Notes: a model not told the origin generated them from the sequence alone. Shown: positions 50,463-63,787, numbered from the stretch's first letter. The stretch is DNA of 64,000 bases from Hirundichthys speculiger (GCA_018398805.1 JAGFBZ010000373.1:930001-994000), one strand, 5' to 3'. Numbers and translations are program-made.

Positions 50463-53400
50463 GTTGATGTTTAAAAAGATGTGAAAAATGTACAGTGTTA
50501 TGTCATCAATTACTTTTTCTCCAAATATTAGGTAGTCCAAACATATTATTATTTGATATTATTATTATATTAAGAGCACTATCTCACGAAAAGAACACCA
50601 ATATTTCATCCCACCGCTGTATTTTATACTTCATTTTATCCGTTAGCAAAACGACACTGACTAGAATTTTACTTAAGAAGATGGATCAAGGGGGTAAATG
50701 CTTCATGAAATGTCTAAAGGCAGAGAGACCGTTGGCCAGGAAAAAAACAATGGCCAATGCACAACAACAGAATGAAATTCACAAAATCCAGCACAACCAA
50801 GGATTGCTATAGATGGCAAGGCATGACTGGAAATATCAAGCAGAACACACACTGTGCCATTATATCACTGAAAAAATACACACCATTTACCTCCATTGTA
50901 GTTATTAAATTGTTAGCTAATAACATTGTTTTTGGCTTTTACAATCTCTTTAAAATGATAAGTAGTTAATTCTAGAAGCTGAATTGCAAACCAGCCCATG
51001 ATTGAACATGGTGGAATTTTCTTGATTAAATCTTCCAAACACTGTTTAAAATGTTTTGATTAGTTTGTGAATCATTTTGTGCTTAATTAATTTATATAGT
51101 CATAAACACTTACAAATTCTGTTGTTTTACCAACTAATAAAGTTTCAAAAGACTGCACATAATAGACTAATTAAGCCTTAAAACTACTGTGAGGTGTACA
51201 AACTGAAAGTTGTAGAGATGAGGAGGGGATTCAACTGTCATTTCAGAAAGTGACATCTTTGATGGGCAGTCAAAATCCAAGATATTTAAGAGCATTGTTA
51301 CATGTTTCAGGACCTGCAGAAAATGATGCTTTTCTGCAGGGGCAGGAACATCACAAGGTCTATCAAAGAGACTTCTATTTTCTCCAGATTTCACGTTCCC
51401 TTACAATCATGGTGGAGAAGCAGGTTTGTTATTTTTTCAGTTTAATTTTCCACATATCTTTGGAATTTCTTTTATCATTTTCTTCAAATTCCTGAAAGAT
51501 GTTAACATGTTAAACCCACTCTTGTTTGTTTATTGTTACCCTGCAGGGATCTAACCGTAGTTGTGATGTTTGTGATATTATGTGTCAGTTTGTCACAGGG
51601 TTTGAGAAGACGGGTAGACATGCTGGAAGATGGAATAACTGGGAGCAGTAAATCACTGACCAGGGTCACTACACCGTTATGGGAAATCTGTGCTCGGGCA
51701 GTCAGGCGACGAGAGAGACCAAGGAAAATGTGAATTGGAGGAAGAAAAGCTTTTGTCACAATAGACAAGAGCAAATTCAGACACAAAAGAAAGGTAAAGT
51801 CTGTTTTCTAAGATATTAATTAAGTGAAGTTGTAATTTCTGTTAATATACAGTCATGGAAAAAATTATTAGACCACCCTTGTTTTCTTCAGTTTCTTGTT
51901 CATTTTAATGCCTGGTACAACTAAAGGTACATTTGTTTGGACAAACATAACGATAACTACAAAGATTGCTCATAAGAGTTTTATTTAAGAGCTGATATCT
52001 TACCATTTTCCATGGTTTTCTTGATTATAACCTAAATCACTTAAGTGTTTACATCAATAGCTATGGCGTTGTACTGCCAAAAACACTGCTTTTATGCATT
52101 CAGTGTTTTCATTTCTGTCTGTTTTAGTCACATGATGACGTTTAGTGGTACCAGGTATTAAAATGAACAAGAAAGTGAAGAAAAAATGGTGGTCTAATAA
52201 TTTTTTCCATGACTGTATCTTTGTCCAGTTGGTTTGTTAAGGTACATTCTACACAATGACTGGTTTTAATGGGCAAAATTCAGATGGCATTAACTAGAAA
52301 TGGTGGCTAATGTATGTTTAATATATTGTTTTATCTGAATTGACCACCACTGAGTCCAGTCTGACCAGACTCTTGTTGGAAAGCTTTTGGATACATGGAA
52401 GTTGTCTGAATATCAGTATAAGAAAAACGTATGCTATTCTAGATGGAAATAACTGGTAAAACCACCAGTTTCACAACAGGTGAGATTTTGTTCGCTCTTT
52501 TTTCATCTTTTTCTCCTTTGGCCAGGCATTGTACAAAGTGCCTCTTCCATCCCATCAGCAATGTTGCATCATTTAGTTGCTTCTCTAACCAACAAAGACA
52601 AAACATTGAATTGCAGAGGGCCAACTTTACGGGAGAGGGAGAAAAAATAGAATACATTTTTTGGCAATGTATAATATCACTTCTCGATGACATGAAACCC
52701 CAAAAACTTCACTAAAAGGAATCAACAAAAGGTTTAAACCTACTAAAAATCTTGGTGTTCAATTTCTGTGTTGAACATGTTATTTTGAAGGTTACAGATA
52801 CAACCAGTTACCAGTTGCTTTGTATTACCCTTCAACTATCATCAGATTTTCAAGCTGGTTGTCTATCAACCTTCTGGTAGAATTTGGTAGAAAGAGACAC
52901 TGCTGGCTGGAATCTGAAGGAACAAGTCTAAGCAGCTCCATCTGTATGTTCATTTTACAACATTTGGTTGTGACATAATTGAATAGACCATTTATGAACA
53001 GTAAAATAGTTATATTAAAATTCAAAATGTATGCACTCACTTTAATATTGGGGTCTGTTCAGGGCTGTTTCTAAAGTTTTGTTAGGCATGCACTGCTGTG
53101 TGATAATAATAGACACTGGTCATTGTTAATTATCTGAGAACAATGGCATTATTTATTTATCTATGGTCACTGTGTGTGTTTGCACACAAAAAGGTGAAAT
53201 TGTCTTTAAACATTAAATGGATTGAAGACAAAACTAGCATTGAATCAACTTTGCTCTCACACATTGCCTATAAAATTACCATCCACAGATTAATTTGTGA
53301 TATTTTGTATTAAAATTACATTTTGCATGTTTTATAGTATGGAGATGGACGACGTGGAAAAGACGGTCTTGGGTTTCCCAGAGGCGACATGTCCTAAAAC

Positions 53401-53760
53401 TTGTTATAAATCAACCCAGAATGCAGAATTGCTTACATTAATAAGGAAATATGTCCGACCCGGCAGTGCAATGATCAGTGACTGCTGGAGTGGAGAGAGC
53501 AGATTAGCACATGATGGTGACATTCACTATCAGGTGAATCACCAAAGACATTTTGTTCATCCTGGGAATGTACATCCTGGGAACAAGCATGGCGGAATTA
53601 CAAAGGGGACATCTACTGATACAGAGGAAATTTGACAGAGATGGCCTTGAAGATGAACTTAAGATTCATAGAGTGGAAATCTGGCTTGGAAAGGAGCACC
53701 CTGGCCTGTTCAAAGACATCAGAGCTTGCTATAAAGAGAGCATGCTATAAAGTATGAAAG
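50463..53760 (+). pseudogene. Merlin (IS1016-like) transposase remnant, intron-containing
   Basis: The first clear block is 51533-51793: WEICARAVRRRERPRKM, a TGA at 51731, then GGRKAFVTIDKSKF with the first catalytic Asp at 51764-51766, ending in AAG then GTAAAG, a good splice donor. The second is 53350-53640: LLTLIRKYVRPGSAMISDCW with the second Asp at 53480-53482, then YQVNHQRHFVHP, the typical VNH-F-V-P block of this DDE family. A possible zinc-binding start (YRWQGMTG) is near 50810. The third acidic residue is not obvious. The TA-flanked miniature at 51850-52215 sits between the blocks. Confidence 0.55.
51850..52215. mobile_element. Tc1/mariner-type miniature element, copy 2
   Basis: 366 bp, flanked by TA (51848-51849 and 52216-52217), with ends CAGTCATGGAAAAAATT and AATTTTTTCCATGACTG, perfect here. 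Same orientation, length and interior as the copy at 6396-6761. Confidence 0.8.
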
Positions 53761-54086
53761 AATCTGGAGAGTAAATTATGACATGTCTTATCCTCTTGTT
53801 TGTTATTATACAGGCTTCAAATATTGTTGATCATAAGTACTACTGAGCACGAGAGGAAGATTAAGTGACTTTTAGTGTGGTTGTAGTATTGGGTCTCTTG
53901 TTTAGTGTCAAATCATCCTACGTATGTCTTCAAAATACATTATGCTTATGATACAGTGCATAATACTACCGAAGAGAGCATAAACAGCAGCCCAGCGTGT
54001 ATAGATTTACATTGTTAACCGACAGGAGCCAAACAATACAACCTGTGTGATGTTACAAGTTCCTGCAGTGCCAGAATAAAGTGCTT
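53761..54086. other. Unassigned
   Basis: No gene or terminus recognised. Confidence 0.4.
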
Positions 54087-54413
54087 GTTCCATGCAGAGA
54101 AAACCGGACTTTTTCTTTTGTTGTTGTTAGTGTGTTATCCGCTAACTACGAGCCAAAATTAGCACAATACAAGTGGTTTCTTTACTACGGTTCGAAGACC
54201 AGAGGCTGTGAAGGTAACAGAAAGACCACAGTTGAGCCATTGTCTTGTTTCGCTGCAGTGCCTCGCTACTTTTTTGCGGTTTTTAAACATATTTTAAACA
54301 CATTATTTAGGCTCGGTGGGCTCCGGCTCCAGTTCGTGGATTTTTGATTTTTGCAGGGGGGGCGCCGATCCCCATTAACCGTGAAAAATAAGGGATCACT
54401 GTATTGTTATTTT
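54087..54413. mobile_element. Dispersed repeat ending in a pogo/Tigger-like terminus
   Basis: Positions 54087-54213 match 18988-19110. The segment ends at 54413 with CGTGAAAAATAAGGGATCACTGTA, whose inverse starts TACAGTGATCCC and includes CACGGTTAATGGGG as at 22026-22093. I infer that these three places hold parts of one family. Confidence 0.45.
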
Positions 54414-54708
54414 GGCCCATATGACTCGAAGAAAACTGTTCTATTGGATGTGTAACTATCATTACTGAGGGGATGTTTTGAATTAAAATAAAGAAATTGT
54501 GTTGTTTTGTCATATTACCAGCTCTTTTAACAAGTATAGTTGTTTTGAAAGACTTAATGGAATGTATGCATGTTTTTTAGTTAATGCTGCTTGTCTGTTA
54601 CTAATGTGAACATCCTTTTAAACAAGCATCGTTAAAATTGCAAGTGAAATGTGGTGCGTTTCTCTAAAACCTTTAAGGAGATTACATAGAGGAACCTGGT
54701 TACCTTCA
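54411..54708. repeat. Copy B of the inverted dispersed pair
   Basis: Reverse complement of 38777-39085 across about 300 bp, with scattered differences. Its left edge abuts the pogo/Tigger-like terminus, so that element may have inserted at its edge. Confidence 0.75.
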
Positions 54709-57122
54709 AATCAAAGGTAATTCATGACTAATGTGTCTGTCACTGTTCAGCATGCTTACTATGATATCAGTAAAAAAAAAAAGCACTTCACTTCCCTCAT
54801 TGGTGGAGTTTTTGAAACGTACAAATTCTTTAACCACCTCTCTCTCTTTCACTATGAAACAAGTTTAAACCGGTGTTTTTAAACCTCATACTCTAGGAAA
54901 ACAACAATGCTATTGAGACCATAGTTTACCTTCAACCTTTGAGAAGAAATACACTTTTAAGAGCTCCAAGTAATCCTCCAAAAGAACCTACTCAGAATAT
55001 TCATAGATTAATGCACACAGAAACTGCAGCTCTGTCACAGTTTCAGTCCAAAGCTGCTAAAATGAAAGAAACACAGCCGTCAGAAGTGTTGTTCTGCACC
55101 TGCCATCTCCTCAGTCTATCAGAGAGCCTTAAACACAGAGTAAATCCCTACCTTTTAACAAAATCAGACGTTCCATAACTTCCACATGTGTAACTTTTTT
55201 GAGAGAATCGATTTCATTTGTAGGTGGGATAAAAACATTATCCCCAGACACTAGGAATGTGATTGCAAGTAATTTAGTGATTCTTTAGGGTGTAATATTT
55301 TGGATGCTCATCGCAACAAACCCCACACTTGCATAAGTTCTCCTATAGATCTGAAATGAGGTGAGGGGAAACAGTTGTTTAGGCACACCTGTTTATAGTT
55401 GAAATTTGGAATTGGCCTGAAATGTGTATTGACTGGTATCGTATTGATATGGTAAAGTATGGTTTTTATTACGAGTTGACATGTTTCGTCACTGAAACCA
55501 CTTAGCCAAATCAAATCAACTCCATCTTCCATAATATTTCTCCTATGCTAATATTCATGAAAGTTAATATGGCAGATTCTTTGTAATCCAGGATGTGAAA
55601 CAGCCCATCCTTTGCAGACTTGATAACAGCTCCAATTAGAGCCACAGAAAGCAAATACGCAACCATTTTCACATGTTGCATTGTACTTAAGGAGGTTTCT
55701 GCAAAATTCAGGTCTCGAATAGTAATATTGCAGCAACAGTTGATATCACAACTTTCTTGGCTACTTTTGTTACGATCACAGTGGTTGTGTCTTCTCTCAT
55801 TTTTCCACCAAAGTTTGAGTTATGACCTTTCTGAAGCAAAAAGCCCATTAATATTTACATAGCATCAGTTCAAAAACATTAACGTAGCCTGAGATTAGCC
55901 TTTATGTCACTCATGGCCTTCAAAGAGATTTACAGAATATAAAACTGTCTTTTGTGATCTTATCTTTTTATTGCTCCTGTCTGTTTCCTCTCTCACAACT
56001 TATAAGTAACAGAGTTATGAGAGTCTATTTCATCTTGCTGCCTCTAAAGCCTCCAGACAGGATTTAGAACACTATCAAAATGAATGATGCCTTTTCAGTC
56101 TGCTTTTACATCATAGTGGTAAGAGAACAAATGTGATTAAAACAAAAAAAAAGTTAAACATTATTAGACACTCAGACAAGTCACACTCCTGCAGTTGTAA
56201 GTATACTTGATAGCTTTTGCAGAAATTAACTCTCAGATAATGAACTCTAAATGTAGTTGGCAGGGAAAATAAAATAAAATGATATTAACGAAACTAACAA
56301 TTTACAGTGCATTCTGTCACAAGTCTAGTGAATCCATGCAGAAATTAATTCTTAAGATTTCAAACAGTACATATTCATTGACCCATTTAGAATAGAATGA
56401 ATTGGTGCACATACTGCTTTTTTATTACTGAATGAATAATTACAATAGTTTTCAAAGCAATTTTTCCAACTAAAATTCAATAGTGAAAGAAAGCCTTGCC
56501 CTAGAATACGGTGAGTTTATTAGATACTCTGTATGTCTGGTGGTCGCATAGAGACAAAGCATCAATCACTGAGCTGTGCCACTGATTTATAGAAGCCAGA
56601 TGGTCCAACTGACATCCTTTCAGTGTTTCTGCAGGTAACATGCATCCGTTGTATTCTAGCAACATCTGCTCTATCAGCTGGAGTAGGTGTCTTGGGACAT
56701 TATAGGGAATATTTCAGTCATCTGTATTTATCAGGTGATAAACTGGTATCAGGCATTTGGTAGTAACTCATGTGCTGCCTTCACGGGGCTGTTAAGAAGC
56801 AGATTTGATTTGCAGATGCGACGGCATGGATTTGGTCAGACAGATGACTGGATTTCATGCTGTGGCTTGCACAGCTGCAAAGACGCTGGATTAAAATATG
56901 ATCTGCTGTAAAAGGAGATTTGATTAAGTTCACAAACTGTTCATAAACTGTGCCTTCACACTCCAGTCACAAGCAGAAACCAAAGACGTACACCTTAAAT
57001 GGTATGAAGAGAGAAAATCACATAAAAAAAAGCTCTTATACCTACCCAAGATTTCGTCTTTTGCAATGACAATGCCTTTAACGACAAAGTTCTGGTGTAA
57101 TGAATAACTTTATAATAACTAA
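54709..57122. other. Unassigned
   Basis: No coding exon, RNA gene or repeat terminus recognised. Frames of up to 80 codons have no domain. Confidence 0.4.
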
Positions 57123-57220
57123 TAATCCATCCATCCATTATCCATACCCGTTTCATCCTTGAAGGGTCACGGGGATCTGCTGGAGCCTATCCCAGCCATC
57201 TACAGGCGAAAAGCAGGGAT
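57123..57220. repeat. Teleost (ATCC)n-associated repeat tail
   Basis: CCATCCATCCATTATCC, then CCCGTTTCATCCTTGAAGGG and TCTGCTGGAGCCTATCCCAG follow a repeat found all over teleost genomes. It ends near 57220. Confidence 0.6.
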
Positions 57221-58388
57221 AACTAATAATAATAACTGAATAACTTTTATGTGATCAAAAAAAAAAAGAAACAAAGCCAATTCTGCTTTTAGAAAATAAA
57301 CAGGGTTTCTGTCATTAAACAACAGCGAAAATATACAGTTAAAAAAAATCCTTTTTCTTTTCAGGCCAAGGCAACTGATTATTTCTAAATAGTCTAATCT
57401 AAATAGAGGTGCTATTTTAAATAGGACTATATTTTATTTATTCAGAATTCACAATATCATCTCCTGGTTTAATGCAACACCGCTAAGGACAAATTGTGAT
57501 GGTGTTATTAGGCCATACTCCGTTGTCAGCATTTTCTTTTTTTTTGGCAAAAAATTCAAGTTCAACTTCTTATTTATAGTGTTTTTTACTTTCCATTTTC
57601 CACTTACTGTTGTTCTCAAAAATTTCATAAATGATCTTGAGATAATTTGGTGTCTGAAAATGCCTCGAAAAACCCAACATTATATTATGATTATGTTGTT
57701 TAGATGTCTCGTTTCAGGTTGCTGTTAAGATGATAGTTTCATATTCAGAGAAAGAGTCGTTATTCTGTTAATATCAAAGTATTCATCATCCATCTAAAAG
57801 CATTGAATGTCACCTGTCAGTGGAGGTGCCAAAACCATTTTGCTCTCTTGAATGTAAGTGAATACTTCCAATACTTTTAATCATTTTTTAGACTCATCAG
57901 ACCATGCCCTTGAGAACCCATGAACTTGAGTTATGATTGTACTAACTAGGTTTTTAGTGGGATTTGAATAGTAGTAAACTTTAGAGCAATGTCCTTAATT
58001 TCAACCTTAGTGGGTAATGCAGTTTTTGTTAAATGAGAACTTTAAAGGGAGAAAAAGATGAAAAGGCACAAAACACAAAAGTAACAGTACTCCTGCTTTG
58101 ACTTCTAAAATATAAAAGACAAAAAAATTATGCCGCTAGAAATACTGCCTCCATTGATAAACTGACTAATTTATCATTTTTTTTAAGAAACTATTTATGT
58201 TAAAAATATGAAAGTCCAGAATTTCCAAAAGTCACAGCAGCGCCCTATTTTTATCTATTTTAGCTGTACCTCAGTGTCAAACAGGCTAAGGGAGAAAAGA
58301 GAAAAATGTGCATGTTGTCACATTGAAACTTGAATGATTACTGACTCGTGTCCCTTATAGCTAGATAATAATGAAAACACACACACAC

Positions 58389-58424
<36 letters not shown>

Positions 58425-58726
58425 TGTTTATGGAAGCCACCAGGGAGACAGTTCACTAAGCTCTTAACTCTCACTAAGTAGGTTACTCACTGAAAAACGA
58501 CACAAATTAGGTCTCTGACAAGTGATGTTGATCATACTTTTGCCTTCTGTTGTGAATTTTTTTTTTTTTTTTAAGTTAGACAGACAAGCAAGAGATATGT
58601 CAGCGTAGCTCAAAGTAACATCAGGACCATAAAAAAAAAAAGAGAGAAATCCAGTTTTAGCACAACAGATACTGTTTTCACTTTTGGTTGTTTTTTGGAC
58701 TGTTATGTGGAGGTGGGTGTGTGGGG
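57221..58726. other. Unassigned; CA repeat
   Basis: A CA repeat occupies 58376-58423 with one TG-like interruption; T and A runs lie at 58557-58573 and 58631-58641. No gene recognised. Confidence 0.4.
58376..58423. repeat. (CA)n microsatellite
   Basis: About 24 units with a single CG interruption. Confidence 0.95.
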
Positions 58727-58935
58727 GTGCAGTGGTTAACATCATCACCTCACTGCAGCCTCGGGGGGCTCAGGCTGTTTAATGTGGTGTGTTTGGTCCT
58801 TTGTTTGGCTGCATGGGTTTTCTCTGGCTACTCCTGTTTCCTCCTACAGGTCAGAGAAAGGCATGTCAGGTTAAATTGTGATTCTAAATCGAGCGTGAGT
58901 GTACGTGTTTGTCTGTCTCCGCAGAACGGAGGGAT
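58727..58935 (+). repeat. SINE-like teleost repeat
   Basis: GTGCAGTGGTTAACATCATCACCTC resembles the box-A-like head of a very common teleost repeat (GTAGTGGTTAGCACTGTCGCCTC). The downstream parts CTGCATGGGTTTTCTCTGG, TTTCCTCCTACAGG and GCATGTCAGGTTAAATTG follow in the expected order. The box-B-like segment is missing, so it is a partial copy. Do not read it as a tRNA gene. Confidence 0.6.
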
Positions 58936-59829
58936 GTCTTCAGGTAACGAATCTGTGAGGGATTATGGTTAAATATTTGAAGAACAATTAAAGAGATACA
59001 AAAACTTAAAATGTTTTCATGAAGCTTGATTTAGAATAATCCTTTCTAAAATCATAAAATTAGTGTAGTGAATTTTACATCAAAATAGATTTTTATGTCA
59101 AGACAGCATAAACCCGAGACTTTTAACAACTTTTAATGGGACTCAAAGCACTAAAACTGACAACAATTCCTCGGGGCTACTTTAAAGCTTCTTTCCAGAA
59201 GTGTAGATGGCCTTTCCCATATGACCACACACCCTGGATTTTGGACCTATTGCTGGTAACCGGCTAAGCACTGAATGAGGTTAACATAAGGTTTCTTTTC
59301 TGTAGAGCAGAGTTTTTGTGCTCTGTACTACAGTGCTTATTAAAGGTTAATGACAGTAATCCTTTTTTCATGTGGTTATATCAGTTACTGATGAATGATG
59401 GTTCCTGATGCACTAGTCTGAGGGGTCAGAGGAGTCTACCTGATTATGGATCATTTAATGATATTATCCACTGTAGAAGGAGAGCTATGAAAACCCCTTC
59501 CAAGGTGCATTTTCATTCTAACATTTCTATGATTTTCCAACATTTTTAGACAAAGTGGAGACCCTCTAGATTATTAGGATTTTGTTGGGAGACTTTTTAT
59601 TTTTCAGAAAAAAACAGGATGACAATGCCCTGACAGTGACAATAAGCTTTACTTTATTTGACATTTTTTAAGATGAGATTTACACTAAATATGTGTTACT
59701 GACAAGTGCTGATGTTAAAAGTGTTTGAATAACAAACGTTATAGCACTTTAGTTCATATGGGAGCTGAACATTTAAACAAAAGTGACCTTTACACTACTT
59801 TTGAATTCATTATTTGATTTTCCGTATAC
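58936..59829. other. Unassigned
   Basis: No gene or repeat terminus recognised. Confidence 0.4.
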
Positions 59830-59910
59830 AATGCGATTAATCGTGATTAATCAGGGAAATCATGCGATTAATTGTGATTAAAAGTTTGAAATCGTTGCCC
59901 TGTCCCTAAT
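59830..59910. mobile_element. Possible truncated hAT-type terminus with ATTAATC repeats
   Basis: GCGATTAATCGTGATTAATC and a second GCGATTAATTGTGATTAA, then ATCGTTGCCCTGTCCCTA. The inverse (TAGGGACAGGGCAACGAT) resembles a common fish hAT end next to AATCGC-type subterminal repeats. No partner was found. Confidence 0.3.
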
Positions 59911-59939
59911 TAAAATATGGTACAGAAAAGTTACATTTT

Positions 59940-62900
59940 TCCATCCATTAATCCATCCATCCATTAACACCCACTTGGTCCGGAGTCGGGTTGCGGGGGA
60001 AGCAGCTTCAGCAGAGGCCTAGACCTCCCTCCCCCGGGCCGCTTCCACCAGCTCCTCTGGGAGAACCTCGAGGCCCTCCTAGGTCAGCTGAGAGATATAA
60101 TCTCTCCAGCAGGTCCTGGGCCTGCCCTGTAGTCTTCTCTCAGTTGGACATGCCCGAAATACCTCTCCAGGGAGGCGTCCGGGGGGCATCCTAGCCAGAT
60201 GCCTGAACCACCTTAACTGGCTTCTCTTGATGTGAAGGAGTACCAGCTCTACTCTGAGTCTCTCCCGTATGACTGAACTTCTCACCCTATCTCTAAGGGA
60301 GAGTCCAGCCACTCTACGAAGAAAACTCATTTCTGCCACTTGTATCCGCAATCTCGTTCTTTCGGTCACTACCCACAGTTCATGACCAAAAGTGAGGGTT
60401 GGAACAAAGATCGACCGGTGAACAGAGAGCCTTGCCTTTTGGGTCAGCTCTCTCTTCACCACAACGGACCAGTACAGAGTCTGCACCACAGCAGACACTC
60501 CGCACCAATCCGTCTGTCGATCTCTCATTCCAGTCTCCCATCACTCGTGAACAAGACCCCGAGATACTTAAACTCCTCCACTTGAGGCAGAACCTCACTC
60601 CCGACCCGGAGGAGGTATTCTACCCTTTTCTGACTGAGAACCATGGTCTCAGATTTGGAGGGGCTGATTCTTACCCCTGCCGCTTCACACTCGGCTGCGA
60701 ACCGCTCCAGCGAGAGCTGAAGATCCCCACTCGTTGGCGCCATCAGGACCACGTCATCTGCAAACAGCAGAGACGAGATCCCGATACCATGAACTGCAAC
60801 CCCTCCACTCCTTGGCTGCGCCTAGAAATTCTGTCCATAGTCATTATGAACAGAATTGGTGACAAAGGGCAGCCCTGGCGGAGTCCAACTCTCACTGAAA
60901 ACAAATCTGTCTTACAACCGGCAATGCGGACCAAACTCCCACTCCGTTTGTACAGGGATTGGACAGCCCATAACAATGGGCCCAGTACCCCATACTCCTG
61001 GAGTACCCCCCCACAGGACCCCCCGAGGGACACAGTCAAATGCCTTCTCCAAGTCCACAAAACACATGTGGACTGGCTGGGTAAATTCCCATGCCCCCTC
61101 AAGGACCCTAGTGAGGGTATAGAGCTGGTCCAGTGTTCCACGAATAGGACGGAACCCACATTGTTTCTTCTGGATCTGGGATTCAACAATCAATCAAACT
61201 TTCTTCTCCTGCACCCCTGCACAGACCTTACCAGGGAGGCTGAGGAGTGTGATTCCTCTGTAATATGAACACACTCTTCGGTCCCCCTTCTTAAAAAGGG
61301 GAACCACCACCCCGGTCTGCCAAATCAGAGGTACTGCCCCCGATTTCCATGCGATGTTGCAGAGACGTGTCAACCAAGACAGTCCAACAACATCCAGAGT
61401 CTTGAGGAACTCAGGGTGGATCCACCCCCGGAGCCCGTCCACTGTGAAGCTTCTTAACTACCTCACTCCACTGGTTCAGCATCCTCCACAGAAGACGTGT
61501 TGGTGGGATTGAGAAGGTCCTCAAAGTATTCCTTCCACTGCCAGACAACATCTCCAGTCGAGGTCAGCAGCACCCCACCCCAATATACACAGTGGTGGTG
61601 AAGCACTGCTTTCCCCGCCTGAGCCGTCTGACTCTTCCCACACCTGTGTTTTTGCCTCAGAGACCACCAAAGCCACCGCCCGCTTGGCCCGCTGATATCT
61701 GTCTGCTGATTCCGGAGTCCCACAAGCTAACCAAGCCCCGTAGGACTCCTTCAGTCTGACGACCTTTCTTACCCGATCTACCACCGAGTTCGAGGATTGC
61801 CACCACGACAGGCACTGACGACCTTGCGGCCGCAGCTCCGGTCAGCCGCCTCAGCAATGGAGGCGCGGAACATAGCCCATTCAGACTCAATGTCCCCCGC
61901 CTGATTGAAGCTCTGTCGGAGGTGTAAGTTGAAGATCTTTCTGACAGGTTCCTCAGCCAGACGTTCCCAGGAAACCCTCACTACACGTTTGGGCCTACCA
62001 GGTCTGACCGGCATTCTCCCCCGCCATCTGATCCAACCCACCACCAGGTAGTGGTCAGTTGACAGCTCAGCTCCTCTCTTTACCCGAGTGTCCAGAACAC
62101 ATGGCCGAAGATCAGATGGTACGACTATAAAGTCGATCATCAATCTACAGCCAAGAGTGTCCAAATGCCACGTGCATTTATGGACTCCTATGCTTGAACA
62201 TGGTGTCTTGTTATGGACAAACCGTGACTCGCACAGAAGTCCAAAAATAAAACACCACTTGGGTTCAGATCAGAGAGGCCGTTCCCTCCAATCACGCCCC
62301 TGCAGGTACCACTGTCATTGCCAATGTGAGCATTGAAGTACCCCAGTAGGATAAAGGACTCCCCATTAGGGGCTTTCCAGCACCCCGCCAAGGACTCCAA
62401 GAAGGCTGGGTACTCTGAACTGTCATTTGGCACATAAACGCCAAATGACAGTCAGAGCCCGTTCCCCGACCCGAAGGCGCAGGGAAGCTACCCTGGGGAG
62501 AACCCCAACATGCAGCCTCCAAGCTGGCGGGCTATAAGCAAGCCCACAACAGCCCATTGCCTCTCACCCTGGACAACTCCAGAGTAGAATAAAGTCTAGC
62601 CTCCCTCAAGAAGATTGGTTCCAGAGCCCAGGCTGTGCGTTGAGGCGAGCCCGACTATATCTCGGTACCTCTCAACCTCACGCACAAGCTCAGGCTCCTT
62701 CTCGGCCAGAGAGGTGACGTTCCATGTCCCAGTAGTCAGCCAGGGGTCGGCACGCCAAGGCCCATGCTTTCGGCTGCCGCCCAAAACACACTGCATCCGA
62801 CTCCTATGACCCTCCCTGTGGGTGGTGGGCCCAAGGGGAGGGTGAACCCATGTAGCCCGTTCGGGCTGGGCCCGGCCGGGCCCCATGGATAAAAGCCTGG

Positions 62901-62995
62901 CCACCAGGTGCTCCCAAACAAGCCCCTCCCCCAGGCCTGGCTCCAGGGTGGTGCCCCGGTAACCCTAGCCCGGGCAAGGGACATCGAGTTCTTGC
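59940..62995 (-). mobile_element. Rex3: Rex3 (RTE-clade) LINE, nearly full length, decayed
   Basis: The minus strand shows a 5' leader (TGGAGCCAGGCCTGGG type), an AP-endonuclease, a reverse transcriptase and a C-terminal domain, and then a 3' tail made of GGATGGAT repeats (59940-59970). The segments at 60858-60877 and 61303-61322 match, from memory, the sites of the standard Rex3 PCR primer pair used in fish cytogenetics. At about 3.05 kb it is close to the full element. No target duplication could be identified, and the coding region is broken into at least eight frames. Confidence 0.85.
60079..62900 (-). pseudogene. Rex3 endonuclease/reverse transcriptase ORF, broken
   Basis: The endonuclease starts TGTWNVTSLAEKEPEL (near 62720) and runs through a GYFNAHIGND block (near 62340), where the family has GDFNAH; the Asp codon is TAC at 62338-62340. 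It ends with STDHYLVVGWI near 62040. The reverse transcriptase has PLFKKGD (61300), FVDLEKAFDCVPR (61050), LRQGCPLSP (60880) and an intact FADD at 60753-60764. The C-terminal domain (LTFGHELWV and RWFRHLARMPPGRLPGEVF) runs to about 60100. Several frameshifts make it non-functional. Long plus-strand frames here, up to 289 codons, are antisense shadows. Confidence 0.85.
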
Positions 62996-63787
62996 TTTTG
63001 TTTCCTTCATATGAGTCGATTGACATATTTCAGCACATGGAATAAAGTTAATAGATAAGAAAAAAACAAAACAAAAACATAAATCCTGGATTTACCTTGT
63101 GTGCAAAAAATAAAAGTCAAGGAAAAGAAAGAAGCACAGCTTTTTCGCCCTGCATAATAACCAGCTTCTACTGAATTGGAGTTATAGTTTGGCTTACACT
63201 GATTCAATTTTAACATCAAACAGTTGCACTTAAAAATGATTTTATTCTTTTGCGGTGTCAAATTCCTGTCCTGTCCTTGCTGCTTTAAACGAGACATGTT
63301 ATGTCCTTTTCTTTTTTTTTTTTACAAGTTGATACAATTACCAAAGGCTTTGATGAAATGTCTGTGACAGGCTTTGGTTGAAATACCACAGAGAAATGAT
63401 CCAACAGCTCTCTTACCAGCCATGTCTTCCCACCTCTGTTCCAGTTTAAAGGGTGAAGTGAGTCACCACCCTTCTCTTCTAGGGGATTAGCCTATTTTGA
63501 GACTGTTAGACAACTTGGCATACTGTAAATTTGGACACACGTTCTATTCAATTACCCCTGAAGCACATTATTACCAGATGAGAGAACACACACTTCCTCC
63601 TTTCAGACAGAAGTGACATGCCCAGAGCGTAATAGCAGAAAGCTCAACAGTCGCAAAATGTAGAGCAAATTAGGGAGAGTTTTCAAAATCTTGCACAACT
63701 TTGGGAAGCTCCCATTTTGTATGCAATATTTCCACGAACAAATAAACAATTATCCTGTAATAAAAACCAAACACTGGCATTAGGCCA
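62996..63787. other. Unassigned
   Basis: No gene recognised. Confidence 0.4.

Noticed and set aside
58727..58935. tRNA gene
   Set aside because: Only a box-A-like head is present, without a box B or a cloverleaf; it is a SINE-like repeat.
60399..61268. 289-codon plus-strand frame
   Set aside because: It is the antisense shadow of the Rex3 reverse transcriptase; the minus strand has the domain motifs.
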